This document shows positions 8,179 through 18,432 of a stretch of DNA of 64,000 nt, in pieces. The DNA is taken from contig JAUXNX010000012.1 of assembly GCA_030682575.1 (NCBI GenBank), forward strand, positions 124,001 to 188,000. Direction: 5' to 3'. The stretch comes from Gammaproteobacteria bacterium. GTDB lineage: Bacteria; Pseudomonadota; Gammaproteobacteria; Pseudomonadales; Pseudohongiellaceae. The notes below the pieces were generated by a model that saw nothing but the letters and a program-made list of their open reading frames with translations, had not been told where the DNA came from and made no database searches. The position numbers and the translations under genes are program-made. Numbering within the stretch: position 1 is the first letter of the stretch; every line of letters starts with the position of its first letter.

Positions 8179-9030
8179 TTACTCCATCGCTGCCTGACGT
8201 CGCTCCAGGTCACGCGCTGCTTCTTCACGGGCATGCTCGATGATGCGCAATACTTCCTCGACATTCGCGGCTTCCAGCTTCCCCTCAAAACGTCCGGTCA
8301 GCTTGCTGTCCGGACGCAGATTGCCCTTCTCGTACAGACTCCAGATTTCTCTACCGTATTCGCTGATGCGCAGCTCCGGCGCGAATCGCCCGAAATAATT
8401 CGCCATGTTTTCCACATCGCGCAGCAGCATCGCTGCCGCGCTGTTGTTCCCGGAGGCGTTGACGGCCTGGGGCAGGTCGATGATCACGGGGCCATCGGCG
8501 CTGACCAGGACGTTGAATTCGGAGAGGTCGCCGTGAATCAAACCAGCGCAAAGCATCTTCACCACATCGGCAATGATGCGGGCGTGAAACTCCCTGGCCA
8601 CCTCGGCAGTCAGTACCACATCGTTCAGGCGTGGCGCAGGATAGCCATCAGCATCGCTGATCATGTCCATGAGCAACACACCATCGACAAAGCCATGAGT
8701 TTTCGGAACGCGAACGCCGACAGATGCAAGACGCCGCAGGGCATCCACTTCCGCATTGAGCCACGCCTGTTCCTGTTCCTGCTGACCATAGCGGCTGCGC
8801 TTGTTCATGGCACGGGCGCTGCGGCTGTTCTTGACAGCGCGCCCTTCCTGATACTGCACAGCCTGTTTGAAGCTGCGTTTGCCAGCCTCCTTGTAGATCT
8901 TGGCACAGCGGACATGCTGGCCACAGCGTACAACGTAAACCTGCGCTTCCTTGCCACTCATCAGCTGACTGAGAACCTCGTCGATGAGTCCGTCATCGAC
9001 CAGTGGCTGCAATCTTGTTGGTACTTTCAT
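8179..9030 (-). CDS. RIO1-type protein kinase
   Basis: 283 aa from MKVPTRLQPLVDDG. RIO fold features are visible: a Lys in CAKIYKEA, the catalytic loop HGDLSEFNVL (Asp as base) and the metal-binding Asp in VIIDLPQAV. The activation-loop region between subdomains VII and VIII is short, as in RIO kinases. A longer frame would begin inside the divergent neighbour at 9136 and is rejected. Bacterial RIO1-like proteins are poorly characterised; substrates cannot be inferred from this sequence. Confidence 0.88.
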   Translation of the reverse strand: MKVPTRLQPLVDDGLIDEVLSQLMSGKEAQVYVVRCGQHVRCAKIYKEAGKRSFKQAVQYQEGRAVKNSRSARAMNKRSRYGQQEQEQAWLNAEVDALRRLASVGVRVPKTHGFVDGVLLMDMISDADGYPAPRLNDVVLTAEVAREFHARIIADVVKMLCAGLIHGDLSEFNVLVSADGPVIIDLPQAVNASGNNSAAAMLLRDVENMANYFGRFAPELRISEYGREIWSLYEKGNLRPDSKLTGRFEGKLEAANVEEVLRIIEHAREEAARDLERRQAAME

Positions 9031-9135
9031 GGGCTCCCTGTTTGCGGCTATTGCCTTGTTGCTGTTTTCTATGTGCGTCCGGGCGCTGAAGGCGCATATA
9101 CTACACCCTGACAATAATAATTTCCGAGGTACACC

Positions 9136-9387
9136 ATGGCACTTACCCCTACTCACCTGAACCCCGACCTGATCGACGAAGTCAACACACTATTGCTCTA
9201 CAACGTCACCGACCCACAGGAAGGCATCAAGGTTCACAAGGAAGCAGGTCAAGCCAAGATCAACGCTGCAAAACGACTGCATGACAAGGGGTTGGTCACA
9301 CAGCCCGATGGTGGCTATCTCACCATGCTGGGCCGCGAGGCTGCCGAACATCTGAACATGGCGCATACCATTCTCACTACTGGCTGA
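9136..9387 (+). CDS. TIGR02647 family small protein
   Basis: 83 aa, beginning MALTPTHLNPDLIDEVNTLL. It closely fits the small conserved gammaproteobacterial family TIGR02647 (pattern GIKVHKEA, AAKRLHDKGL(I/V)TQPDGGYLT, GREAAEH), which resembles a winged-helix fold and is sometimes described as DNA binding. A Shine-Dalgarno-like CCGAGGTA precedes the ATG. It is divergent from the RIO kinase gene; no functional data can be read from the sequence. Confidence 0.8.
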   Translation: MALTPTHLNPDLIDEVNTLLLYNVTDPQEGIKVHKEAGQAKINAAKRLHDKGLVTQPDGGYLTMLGREAAEHLNMAHTILTTG

Positions 9388-9415
9388 ACCCGGATTCCGG
9401 TTCATCAACACCCGT

Positions 9416-11278
9416 TCACCAACCCAGCAGTGCAGCCAGTCCTGAGCTGCGCTGCACGGGTGTACGGCACGCCACTGCAAGCACGTCCACGGCGCCATGC
9501 ATCAGCAAGCGACTGCGGGCCCTCGTGATGCCTGTGTACAACAATTCACGCAACAACAAGGGACTGTGGACATCGTTCGGCAGTACCAATAGCACTTGAT
9601 CGAATTCCGAACCCTGGGACTTGTGCACCGTCAGCGCCCAGGCCGTCACGTGTTCTGGCAGGCCACGCGCCGGAATGCGTCGTACCTCACCATCCAACTG
9701 CGGAAAGCAAGCCTCCAACTGTCCATTTGCATCCTGCCATAACAGACCGATATCGCCGTTAAACAGTTCCAGTTCATAGTCGTTTACCGTGATCATCACA
9801 GGCTTGCCATGAAAATCTTCATCACTGCGGGCGGCACGAGCAAGCAGTCCGCGAGTGGCGAGTCTTTCAGCCAACAAACGATTGATTTCGCGGTCACCCA
9901 ACGGGCCATCATGCATGGCGCAGAGGATACGCGTCTGTGCGAACATCAACAGCGCACTGTTGACATCCGCACATTGCAGGTATTCGGCATAGCGATCCAG
10001 CGCCCAGCCCAGTGCTTCACCGGCCAGTGGATTGCGATCATTGTCAGCTGGTTGCAACCATACCAATTCGCCCGATGCCTCTCGACCCTCTGCGCTCAAC
10101 AAAGACCATGCTGCCTCTGCCTCTCCACTATTGACCAGTCGTGCCAGTCGACCGATGCCGCTGTGGGCCGTGAAACGATGACTGGTCCGTAGCAAGGCAA
10201 TAGAATCAGCAATGACTGGCGGATTGTCCGTGGCAGGCAGGTACTGCGAATCCGTGTCAGTCAATCTCGCAAGCTCGTGCGCCATATCATGACTGTAGAG
10301 CAACTCCTGTCCATGGCCTGTAATATCACCCAGCACATTACCAGCGTCCACTGATGCCAGTTGGTCGCGATCTCCCAGCAGAATGATCCTGGCGTCAAGC
10401 GGAGCAGCGTCCAGCAATGCCTGCATCAGAGCCAGATCGATCATCGAAGCCTCATCGACAACAAGGCAATCCAGCAACAAGGGATTAAAGCGATCATGAC
10501 GATAGCCCCGCGTGCCACCCTGATACCCGAGCAGCCGGTGCAACGTGCTTGCCTGATCAGGCATCAGAGCTGCGATCTGCGTGGGTATTATCAATTCGGA
10601 ACGCTTGGCGCGGATAGATTCCACCATGCGAGCTGCTGCCTTGCCTGTTGGTGCCGCAAGTTGAATGCGCAAATCCGGATTCTGCTCCAGCAACAGCGCC
10701 AATACTTTCACCACCGTCGTGGTCTTGCCCGTGCCTGGCCCTCCGGAGATCACAGCAAAGCGTCGGCTGACGGCCAATGCGGATGCAATCTTCTGCCAAT
10801 CCGGCTGAGTAGTGACATGGTCTGGAAACAACCTGGCAAGACCCTCGCGCAAGCGTACCGTATTGATGTCTGTCATCGGTTGCAGCCGGGAGACGATCCC
10901 GCGATAAACGGTCTGCTCGTCCTGCCAGAGACGGTGCAGGTACAGGCGCTCACCATCGAGTATCAGAGGCGCCACGTCACCGGCATTGCCGACACAGTGA
11001 TTTGCGCGCAGCAATTGCTGCCAGTGTGTCAGCTCCGGAGCATGGGGAATCTCCTGCGCAAGCCCCCCCGGCTGTGATACTGCGAACATGGGAGATGAAG
11101 CGTAGCGACTCAAATCAATACAGACATTGCCTTGCAGATTGCTCTCGCTGAGCAGCGCAGCGGTCAGCACCAGAATGCTGTTCTCCTGAACGTTGGACTG
11201 ACGCGCAATGAAACGCGCGAAGTGTGTACTGAGGGGAGATAGTAGTCCTGCATCGACGAGCGTGTTGAGCAGACTCAT
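9416..11278 (-). CDS. recD: RecD, exodeoxyribonuclease V alpha subunit
   Basis: 620 aa, close to the E. coli length of 608. Superfamily 1 helicase motifs are present: Walker A GGPGTGKTTT, motif II VDEASMID, motif III ILLGDRDQLASV and motif VI VHKSQGSEFD with the TGITRAR stretch near the end. RecD is the 5'-to-3' motor of RecBCD. Its ATG overlaps the recB stop (ATGA), as expected for a complex made in fixed proportion. Confidence 0.97.
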   Translation of the reverse strand: MSLLNTLVDAGLLSPLSTHFARFIARQSNVQENSILVLTAALLSESNLQGNVCIDLSRYASSPMFAVSQPGGLAQEIPHAPELTHWQQLLRANHCVGNAGDVAPLILDGERLYLHRLWQDEQTVYRGIVSRLQPMTDINTVRLREGLARLFPDHVTTQPDWQKIASALAVSRRFAVISGGPGTGKTTTVVKVLALLLEQNPDLRIQLAAPTGKAAARMVESIRAKRSELIIPTQIAALMPDQASTLHRLLGYQGGTRGYRHDRFNPLLLDCLVVDEASMIDLALMQALLDAAPLDARIILLGDRDQLASVDAGNVLGDITGHGQELLYSHDMAHELARLTDTDSQYLPATDNPPVIADSIALLRTSHRFTAHSGIGRLARLVNSGEAEAAWSLLSAEGREASGELVWLQPADNDRNPLAGEALGWALDRYAEYLQCADVNSALLMFAQTRILCAMHDGPLGDREINRLLAERLATRGLLARAARSDEDFHGKPVMITVNDYELELFNGDIGLLWQDANGQLEACFPQLDGEVRRIPARGLPEHVTAWALTVHKSQGSEFDQVLLVLPNDVHSPLLLRELLYTGITRARSRLLMHGAVDVLAVACRTPVQRSSGLAALLGW

Positions 11279-14200
11279 ACGTGTTCTCCCCTATCTGCCC
11301 GCGCCATTCCCTGATGTCCCAGCACCTGGGTATCAAGCTCGTGAATGAGCGCCAGCGGCGGAAGATCGAAGTGCACGCCGAAACGCGGTCCACTGGCCGG
11401 TCGCATGCCGCGCAGAAAGAGATAGTAGATTCCTCCCATATGCCGGACATAATCGTAGTCCCGGATGCGCTGACGAAGGTAGCGATGCAGCGCCAGCACA
11501 TACAGCAGATACTGCAGGTCGTAACGACGATCGAAGATGCCCTGACGCAACTGCTCCGGCGCGTAGTCGGTCAAAGCCGAACCGAGAAAATTGCTCTTGT
11601 AGTCTGCAATATAGAAACGACCATCGTGCTCGAACACCAGATCGATCACACCAGTGATCATGCCGCGAAAATCCTCCACATTGATCGGGTTGAGTGTGAT
11701 ACCCGCCCACCGTGCGATAACCTGGTTGAGAGTTGGCACATTGACTTTATCGATGGCGAAATCAAACTCCAATTCGTCGAGACGTCGACTGCGCGGCAAT
11801 TGTGCAAGGGTAAACCCATCGGTATTCAGTGGCGTGTGCAAGATGTTATGGATCCATGCCACGACAACATCCTGCTGTCGATCAGGATCGAACCCATAGT
11901 ACTGTGCATATTTCTGATTGAGTGTTACGGCCTGAGCGCTGATGTCTCCCTGGAAATCCAGATCTTCCAGCATCTTGTGCAGAAAAAGTCCAACATGGCT
12001 GCCAGCCGCAAATCCGATGATCGGATCCGTGGTCGCCGCCGTGCTGCCGCTGTGCGGAGCCTGATGAATGTCACGCGTGAGACTGCTGAAACTGCTGATA
12101 CGCCAGTCGGTGGCGATGCCCCCTGTGAATTGCGCAGGTTGCAGGACAAGTGTCTCTGACTCCATCGTCTGCAAGGTAACAATGGCAGTCATCGGCAAGG
12201 GCCGCACTTCAATGCTGCCCGCACTTGCCTCGGCAAGGGCATGCAGCCGCTGGCTGAACTGTGGTTCATCGAGATCGGCATTCGGAAACTCACTGTTCAG
12301 ATCAGCGGCGTTCTGCTGCGAATGCAGCAGCCACGCCAGTGCAGTACGCGATGAGGTCCTGAAGCGGGCATCGCCAGCCTCGCCCCAGAGCAGATAGACC
12401 TTTGCCTGCGCTCGCGTGAGTGCCACGTAGGCCAGTCGCACGTCTTCTGCCAGGCGCTCCCTTTCTGCAAGGAACAAATTCTTGTCGATCGCGGCCGATC
12501 CCAAATCAAGAAATGCTTCACCCGTGGCGTCATGAAAGGCGATACCGCTACGTTTCTTTTCGATCGGCCTGCAGGACCAAAGGAAGGGCACGAAAACGAC
12601 CGGATATTGCAGTCCTTTGCTGGCATGAATCGTCACTATCTTGATCAATGCGTCATCACTCTCCAGGCGCAGCTCGGTTTCAACATCGGAAGTTTCCGCG
12701 ATTTGTTCACGGAACCAGTTCAGTAATGACTCCAATCCTGGATGAGTTCTGGAAACCTGCTGCAACAGTTCCGACAGGTGCAACAAATTGGTCAGGCGTC
12801 GCTCTGCCAACGGTTGCATGGCGATCTGCAGACCGATCTGCAACCCCTCTTGCAGTTCCACCGGCATACTGAATAGCGAGTTCTGCAGCAGAGACTGAAA
12901 CATCGCCATGAACCCTTTCTGCTGCCACAACATGTGCAATGATTTCATGCATTCAGCCCACTGCAACCAATGTGCCTGATCATCGATGATCGTTGCCATC
13001 AGGACATAATCGAGGGCCAGCAAGTCGCTGCTCAACGCGGCACGCAGCAGCGTGCGATCATTGCAATGCACCACAGCACTGAGCAACAACTCCAACGCTC
13101 TGGCCTCATCGCTCTGAAAGACCTTGTCGCGCCCTACTGTTACCGCATTGAGACCACGAGTCAGCAAGGCCTCCCGCATGGCGGCACCCTCAAAGTTTGT
13201 TCGCACCAGCACTGCGATGTCGCCAGGCCGCAGCGGCATATTGCCGAGGGTGACATCCCCGCTCATGCCAGCGTTGATCAGACGCGCCATTTCGTCCGTA
13301 ACACTTGCGGCGATCAACTGCTCCGCCTCTCTCTTGTTGCGTGGTTTGCCGTCATCACCTGCAGGAATCTGCCAAAGGGTCAGAGGGCTGACGGCACGGC
13401 CATTTTCCAATAATGGCTTGTGCTCCTTGACTGCCGAATGCACTGGCAGATAGTCAATGGCCTCTTCATACACGAATGCCACTCTGCGCCGCGTAAAAAA
13501 TACATTGAAGGCATTGACCAACTCTGGTACCGAACGCCAGTTGGTGTCGAGCGTATAAAGATTATCTCCGACATCTCGCTTTGCCTCTGCGTACGCAAAG
13601 ATGTCGCCCCCACGAAAACTGTAGATCGCCTGCTTGGGGTCGCCGATCATGATCAGAGCGCCTGGCTCTTCCGCCACAGGAGAAGCATTCAAGTAGAGAT
13701 GACGAAAAATTCGGTACTGAATTGTATCGGTGTCCTGAAACTCGTCGATCATCGCCACCGGGAATGCGCGGCGCAACGCTTCTGTCAGCGCTTCACCGGA
13801 CGGGGCATGAAGCGCATCGTGCAGGCGAGTCAATTGATCACTGAAGGAAATTGTGCGAGTGAGTATCTTGGCACTTTCCATCCGTGTCCGGCCCTCGCGG
13901 GTAGCGCTGAGCAACGCGGCAATCGTGAAACGTTCGCGCAGTGCGGTCGCGTCATCAACGATGGCCTGACACTGCAGAAAAAAGCGATCCTGCAGTTGTG
14001 GATCAGTGTCAATCTTGCTCGGTTTATTGTTGCTTCGCAGGTTGTCTGCAGCAAGCAATACAAGTTCTGCTGGCACTTCAAGCAGCGCATCCGAATTGAA
14101 ATAGTTATCGAGCCGCGCCAGGGATGACATTAGCTCCGCAACTCCGTAACCGCACCCTTTGGCGCGACTCAACGCCTTGGACTGCAACAGTATTTCCTTC

Positions 14201-14955
14201 AGTTCATCAGCTCTGTTCAACCACTCCCGGGCCAATTCCCGCAGCGGCGTCTCCAGTCCGCGCCACAGACCATGAATTGATGCCATGTCATCGCCTCTGT
14301 CAGGCACGACCCTGCGATCCCGTGCAGCGCGCAACGGCTTCTGCGATTCCAGAAATTTCGGCAATGACCCCAGCGCATCCGTCAGTAGTCGAATCTGCAC
14401 GCTGTCCAGCTCATAGGCAGTACTGCGCCACCAGTCCTTGAGCGCTTCCTGCCACAGCGCATCGTCGTCGTTGACCAGCTCCAGTTCAAACGCCTGACCA
14501 CTGCTGAAGGCATGATCGGTCAGTGCACGCTGGCAGAACCCGTTGATGGTGTAGATGCTGGCCTCATCCATCGTGCGGATGGCCAGACGCAGACGGGCAA
14601 CACTCTGTTCACTGTACTGTGCTGGTTGCGATTGCATATCCGATAACAACGCGTTCAGAAATTCATCCTTCGGCAACTTCTCCAACTCGCCGCACCGCCA
14701 CTGCTGTATAACCAGCAATGTGTCGTGCAGCCGCTCGCGGATACGCCCACGCAACTCTTCTGTCGCCGCATTGGTAAAAGTCACCACCAGAATCTGGTTG
14801 ACCCTGACTCCCTGCAACACATAGCGCAGATAGAGATTGCTGATCGCATAGGTCTTGCCGGTGCCCGCACTGGCTTCGATCAATTTCACACCAGACAGGG
14901 ACAATTGCAGGGTTTGCAAAGCGGTCAATACCACAGGTTTTGACATAGAGTTCAT
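11275..14955 (-). CDS. recB: RecB, exodeoxyribonuclease V beta subunit
   Basis: 1226 aa. The start MNSMSKPVV at 14955 overlaps the recC stop by four bases; a start 19 codons earlier would lie within recC. The UvrD-like helicase begins with Walker A EASAGTGKT (residues 28-35) and includes VDEFQDTD-type motif II (IDEFQDTD). The C-terminal nuclease domain shows GVIDLVF and YIADYKSN, the catalytic Asp and Asp-x-Lys set. RecB gives the 3'-to-5' motor and the nuclease of the complex. Confidence 0.97.
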   Translation of the reverse strand: MNSMSKPVVLTALQTLQLSLSGVKLIEASAGTGKTYAISNLYLRYVLQGVRVNQILVVTFTNAATEELRGRIRERLHDTLLVIQQWRCGELEKLPKDEFLNALLSDMQSQPAQYSEQSVARLRLAIRTMDEASIYTINGFCQRALTDHAFSSGQAFELELVNDDDALWQEALKDWWRSTAYELDSVQIRLLTDALGSLPKFLESQKPLRAARDRRVVPDRGDDMASIHGLWRGLETPLRELAREWLNRADELKEILLQSKALSRAKGCGYGVAELMSSLARLDNYFNSDALLEVPAELVLLAADNLRSNNKPSKIDTDPQLQDRFFLQCQAIVDDATALRERFTIAALLSATREGRTRMESAKILTRTISFSDQLTRLHDALHAPSGEALTEALRRAFPVAMIDEFQDTDTIQYRIFRHLYLNASPVAEEPGALIMIGDPKQAIYSFRGGDIFAYAEAKRDVGDNLYTLDTNWRSVPELVNAFNVFFTRRRVAFVYEEAIDYLPVHSAVKEHKPLLENGRAVSPLTLWQIPAGDDGKPRNKREAEQLIAASVTDEMARLINAGMSGDVTLGNMPLRPGDIAVLVRTNFEGAAMREALLTRGLNAVTVGRDKVFQSDEARALELLLSAVVHCNDRTLLRAALSSDLLALDYVLMATIIDDQAHWLQWAECMKSLHMLWQQKGFMAMFQSLLQNSLFSMPVELQEGLQIGLQIAMQPLAERRLTNLLHLSELLQQVSRTHPGLESLLNWFREQIAETSDVETELRLESDDALIKIVTIHASKGLQYPVVFVPFLWSCRPIEKKRSGIAFHDATGEAFLDLGSAAIDKNLFLAERERLAEDVRLAYVALTRAQAKVYLLWGEAGDARFRTSSRTALAWLLHSQQNAADLNSEFPNADLDEPQFSQRLHALAEASAGSIEVRPLPMTAIVTLQTMESETLVLQPAQFTGGIATDWRISSFSSLTRDIHQAPHSGSTAATTDPIIGFAAGSHVGLFLHKMLEDLDFQGDISAQAVTLNQKYAQYYGFDPDRQQDVVVAWIHNILHTPLNTDGFTLAQLPRSRRLDELEFDFAIDKVNVPTLNQVIARWAGITLNPINVEDFRGMITGVIDLVFEHDGRFYIADYKSNFLGSALTDYAPEQLRQGIFDRRYDLQYLLYVLALHRYLRQRIRDYDYVRHMGGIYYLFLRGMRPASGPRFGVHFDLPPLALIHELDTQVLGHQGMARADRGEHV

Positions 14956-17900
14956 GGCGTCACCCCAGCACGTAATGCCGGACCATACACTGCGTCGGCC
15001 AACGCCTTGCATTCGTCACTCCCTAGTGGATCAACGTGTGTGCTGCCCAGCACCATGTGCACGTAAGCATCGTCACGGTCTCCTGAGATATTACGGAAAT
15101 CATCGCTGGCCCAGCACTTCCAGGCAGCTTTCAACGCCTTGTCATCCTCAGCCTTTGCCAGCGCAAAGCTCGCATCGGGAAACACGGGCAGCGGCCGCTC
15201 AATACCCTCGCGGTAAAGCTCAAGGTACAGCGAGAGCTGCTCTCGAGCTTGCTCCGCAGCGAAGGGTTCAAACCGCAGTTGCCCATCGCGACAATACAAC
15301 GCTGTGCACTCGCCTTGTGGCAGTCCGTTCACAGCACACAGAGCCAAATGCTCCATCCAGGCCGCCAGTACATACTTGCCTTTGTAAGCAGACGGCGTGT
15401 AATGCAATATTCCAACCCCGGGCAAATAGCTCTCAAGCCGACCGCTCAGATGCACAGGGGCTGACTCTACGCCAAGAGTCAGATCCACTCTATGCGTAAT
15501 CGGCTGCATGCCGCGATAAGGCGCAAGATCGTCCAGCAACCTCTGGGCATTCAGGCGCACCTGTGCGTACGCCGACTCCGCAAGACCGCCATGAGGCAGT
15601 AGTCCCTGCGCAGACAGCACAGTCTGCAATTCAATTTCCGATGTCTCGTCAGTCTCCTGCAACATCTTCGCAATCATCTCATTGCGAATATTCCAGGACT
15701 GCAGTCCATCAAGAGAAAAAACCTCGTCGTCCTCTCCCTGCACCTCTTCCTTAAGACGAATTCGCAAGCGGCTATTGAAGAAATATTTCACCGGATGCTG
15801 CAGGAATCGAATCAGATGCGAGAGTTCTATATGCATCAGCTCTTCCTTGGCAGGAAGTTTCCAGGCAGGCCACTTTTCTTGCCTCAAATTTTCCCTGGAT
15901 AGTTTTCTGCCATTTACAAGGGACTGAGCCACCCGACACCACCATGAATCGTAGCTGTGCACTGCCTTATCAGTCGCCACGAAGTTACGTGGACTGAATG
16001 CCTGCATCGGCTGCAGTGTAGTGACACGCTTGCTGACAGCCGTCTTCGGATCGTCGGTACCGATGTAACGCGCGTCAACAAAGTCCATGAATTCTTGTAA
16101 CAGCACAGATGGCTGGCAGGGTGTATTGTCCTTCAGACTGCGCCCCGTGTAACTGAAATAGAATTTGTCCCGTGCGCACAGCAATGTCTCCAGCAAGAGA
16201 TAACGATCCTCATCTCCCTTGCGCGGATCACCTGAATGCCACTGCTGCGCCATTGCATCAAAGGTCACGGCATTTTCGCGGCGTGGAAATGCAAGGTCAT
16301 TCATTCCCAAGGCGCAAATAATGCGGAATGGCAGGCTTCGCATCGGACGCATGCCGCAGAAGGTAACGCCACCACTGAAGAATCGGTTGTGTGCCGTGCG
16401 GGTTCCCAGGCACTCCTCCAGCCACAGCCGCACCAGATCCGGGGACAGCATCTGATCAACTGCCTGATCTTTCAACTCCCCTATCACTTCCCGAATCTGT
16501 TGCAGCTTATCGTCGTCATCTACAGGTGTACCGAATATTTCCTGCAACATGGCGTTGAGTGCAACCTGCCACTGTTGAGCACTGCGTTCGTAGCGCAGCT
16601 GTTCACGCCAGCGGCACAGGGTGTCCAGCAACGTGAAGAAGCGGCCCAGAGCGGCAGCGCGCCCTCCGGACACCCCAGACAGTGGAGCAATACCATTCCA
16701 ATATTCCACTTCGCCCAACGCATAACCTGCCAGCAATCGATCTGCAGCATGGCGCCAGGTATTCTGTTCCGTAGGGGGTAAGTCCCATTCCTTCTTGTGC
16801 GCGCCATCAATCCCCCAGCGTACCTGGCTCTCTTGCAACAGGCCGATGACATCTTCCTGCGCACTATCGTCAAGACCGAAGTGTCTGGCAATCTCCGGCA
16901 CCCCGAGAAACGACAACACCTCAGAGCTGGTGAAACGCAATCCGGGAAGTGCCAGCAACTGAAGGAAGGTACGGATCAGAGGATGTTCATCCGCCACGGA
17001 AGTGTCAGAGAGATTCCAAGGGATGAAGGGGCGCACCCCGTTCTCATCGCGTCGAAATACTGCCTCGATGAACGGCGCATAACGACTGATTTCGGGCACG
17101 ATGACGAGAATGTCTTCCGGTTTCAGATCTGGACTCTTCTCCAGTTCCCGCAGCAACTGATCGTGCAGCACCTGGCACTCGCGCAGAGCGCTGTGACAGA
17201 TATTGACTTGCAGGGATTCGTCGATGGCAACGGCTTCCACACTATCGTTGAGAGAGAGAATATCCTGCTGTAATCGATGCAGGAGCGTATCATCTCCCGG
17301 CTCCCGATAATCCTCCCACTGTGCTGTTTCGAGCAGATCATTGCTGAGCAGCAGATCCTGGAACGCCTGCCCCTGCCGCCCCCATGATGCCAGCAGTTCA
17401 TTGCCAGTGTCGTAATAATCTGCTTGATTCGGCTTCTCTACGCGCATGCGTGCCAGAGATTTCTTGCTGCGCAGGTCAGCCCAGTATTGGTCCGTGGGAC
17501 TGTGTTGGAAGAGATGAATTTCGGTGTAGCACGCGAGTGCTTTCAATATTTCCACAAACAGTGGTGGCAGACTCGACAATGCAAAACAGCTGATGCGTTC
17601 TGGCAGCAGCTGCGCGGGGAGCGTGCCAGCTCGCAGCAGAGTCAGCAGACGATCTATCACTGCAACTCTATGGTGCTCTTCGCATGTGCGAACCAGCTCT
17701 CGCCACAGAAGAGGCTGCCAATCGGGAATGTCCTGAGCAGATTTATCAACAAGAGGAGCAGCAGAACTCCATGCTCTGATCCACTCGGGGCGATAGTACT
17801 GATAACGATCAAAGACATCAGCAATACGCTGGGCAAGCTGCCAGCGTTTCACGCCGGTGGCGTCGTCGTGCAGGTAATGACTCAGCGGTTGGAATGCTGT

Positions 17901-18224
17901 CTGTGACAACAGTGCTGGTAACGTGCCATAAATCTTCCATGCTGCCAGTTCTCGTGAAAGAGGGTCTTGCCGCTTTTCATCGCCCCCCTCCAGTGCCGAC
18001 GCTGCAAGCTTCCAGAACCACGTTGCTGGCAATGGATACTCGATATTGGTTGCGACACCATGCTGACTGGCCAGTTGCAGGTTCAGCCAGCGCTGCATGG
18101 CCATGCCAGGAACCAGAATCAGCTCGCTGGCCAACGGGGACTCAAGTGGTTTCTGCACCAGATTAAGAGCCAACAATTGTTGCAGTGACTCAATACGATT
18201 GGAGCAGTTCAGATGGAACGACAT
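14952..18224 (-). CDS. recC: RecC, exodeoxyribonuclease V gamma subunit
   Basis: 1090 aa, close to E. coli RecC (1122). The start MSFHLNCSNRIESLQ is preceded by GAGGTG; eleven further codons upstream are less likely. It shows the RecC N-terminal pattern LILVPGMAMQRWLNLQLA, and ICALGMNDLAFPR in the inactivated helicase part. RecC holds RecB and RecD together and reads Chi. Order recC-recB-recD without the ptrA protease gene found between recC and recB in E. coli. No Walker A is seen, as expected. Confidence 0.97.
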   Translation of the reverse strand: MSFHLNCSNRIESLQQLLALNLVQKPLESPLASELILVPGMAMQRWLNLQLASQHGVATNIEYPLPATWFWKLAASALEGGDEKRQDPLSRELAAWKIYGTLPALLSQTAFQPLSHYLHDDATGVKRWQLAQRIADVFDRYQYYRPEWIRAWSSAAPLVDKSAQDIPDWQPLLWRELVRTCEEHHRVAVIDRLLTLLRAGTLPAQLLPERISCFALSSLPPLFVEILKALACYTEIHLFQHSPTDQYWADLRSKKSLARMRVEKPNQADYYDTGNELLASWGRQGQAFQDLLLSNDLLETAQWEDYREPGDDTLLHRLQQDILSLNDSVEAVAIDESLQVNICHSALRECQVLHDQLLRELEKSPDLKPEDILVIVPEISRYAPFIEAVFRRDENGVRPFIPWNLSDTSVADEHPLIRTFLQLLALPGLRFTSSEVLSFLGVPEIARHFGLDDSAQEDVIGLLQESQVRWGIDGAHKKEWDLPPTEQNTWRHAADRLLAGYALGEVEYWNGIAPLSGVSGGRAAALGRFFTLLDTLCRWREQLRYERSAQQWQVALNAMLQEIFGTPVDDDDKLQQIREVIGELKDQAVDQMLSPDLVRLWLEECLGTRTAHNRFFSGGVTFCGMRPMRSLPFRIICALGMNDLAFPRRENAVTFDAMAQQWHSGDPRKGDEDRYLLLETLLCARDKFYFSYTGRSLKDNTPCQPSVLLQEFMDFVDARYIGTDDPKTAVSKRVTTLQPMQAFSPRNFVATDKAVHSYDSWWCRVAQSLVNGRKLSRENLRQEKWPAWKLPAKEELMHIELSHLIRFLQHPVKYFFNSRLRIRLKEEVQGEDDEVFSLDGLQSWNIRNEMIAKMLQETDETSEIELQTVLSAQGLLPHGGLAESAYAQVRLNAQRLLDDLAPYRGMQPITHRVDLTLGVESAPVHLSGRLESYLPGVGILHYTPSAYKGKYVLAAWMEHLALCAVNGLPQGECTALYCRDGQLRFEPFAAEQAREQLSLYLELYREGIERPLPVFPDASFALAKAEDDKALKAAWKCWASDDFRNISGDRDDAYVHMVLGSTHVDPLGSDECKALADAVYGPALRAGVTP

Positions 18225-18432
18225 GCGTGCACCTCGCTGACTGCAATGCGGTAGCACAAAATGATATCGCGCAGGTACATGACAATGCGACTGACGACAG
18301 CCTCGGTTACTCTCATTGCCCTTCTCATTGCCACTCGCTTTATCACCCTCAGATCAAATCGGAGATACTGAGGTATATTGCAACCATAAGGCCGTGAAAT
18401 CATATCTGCGAATTGTGAAGCAGCCGGTCTGA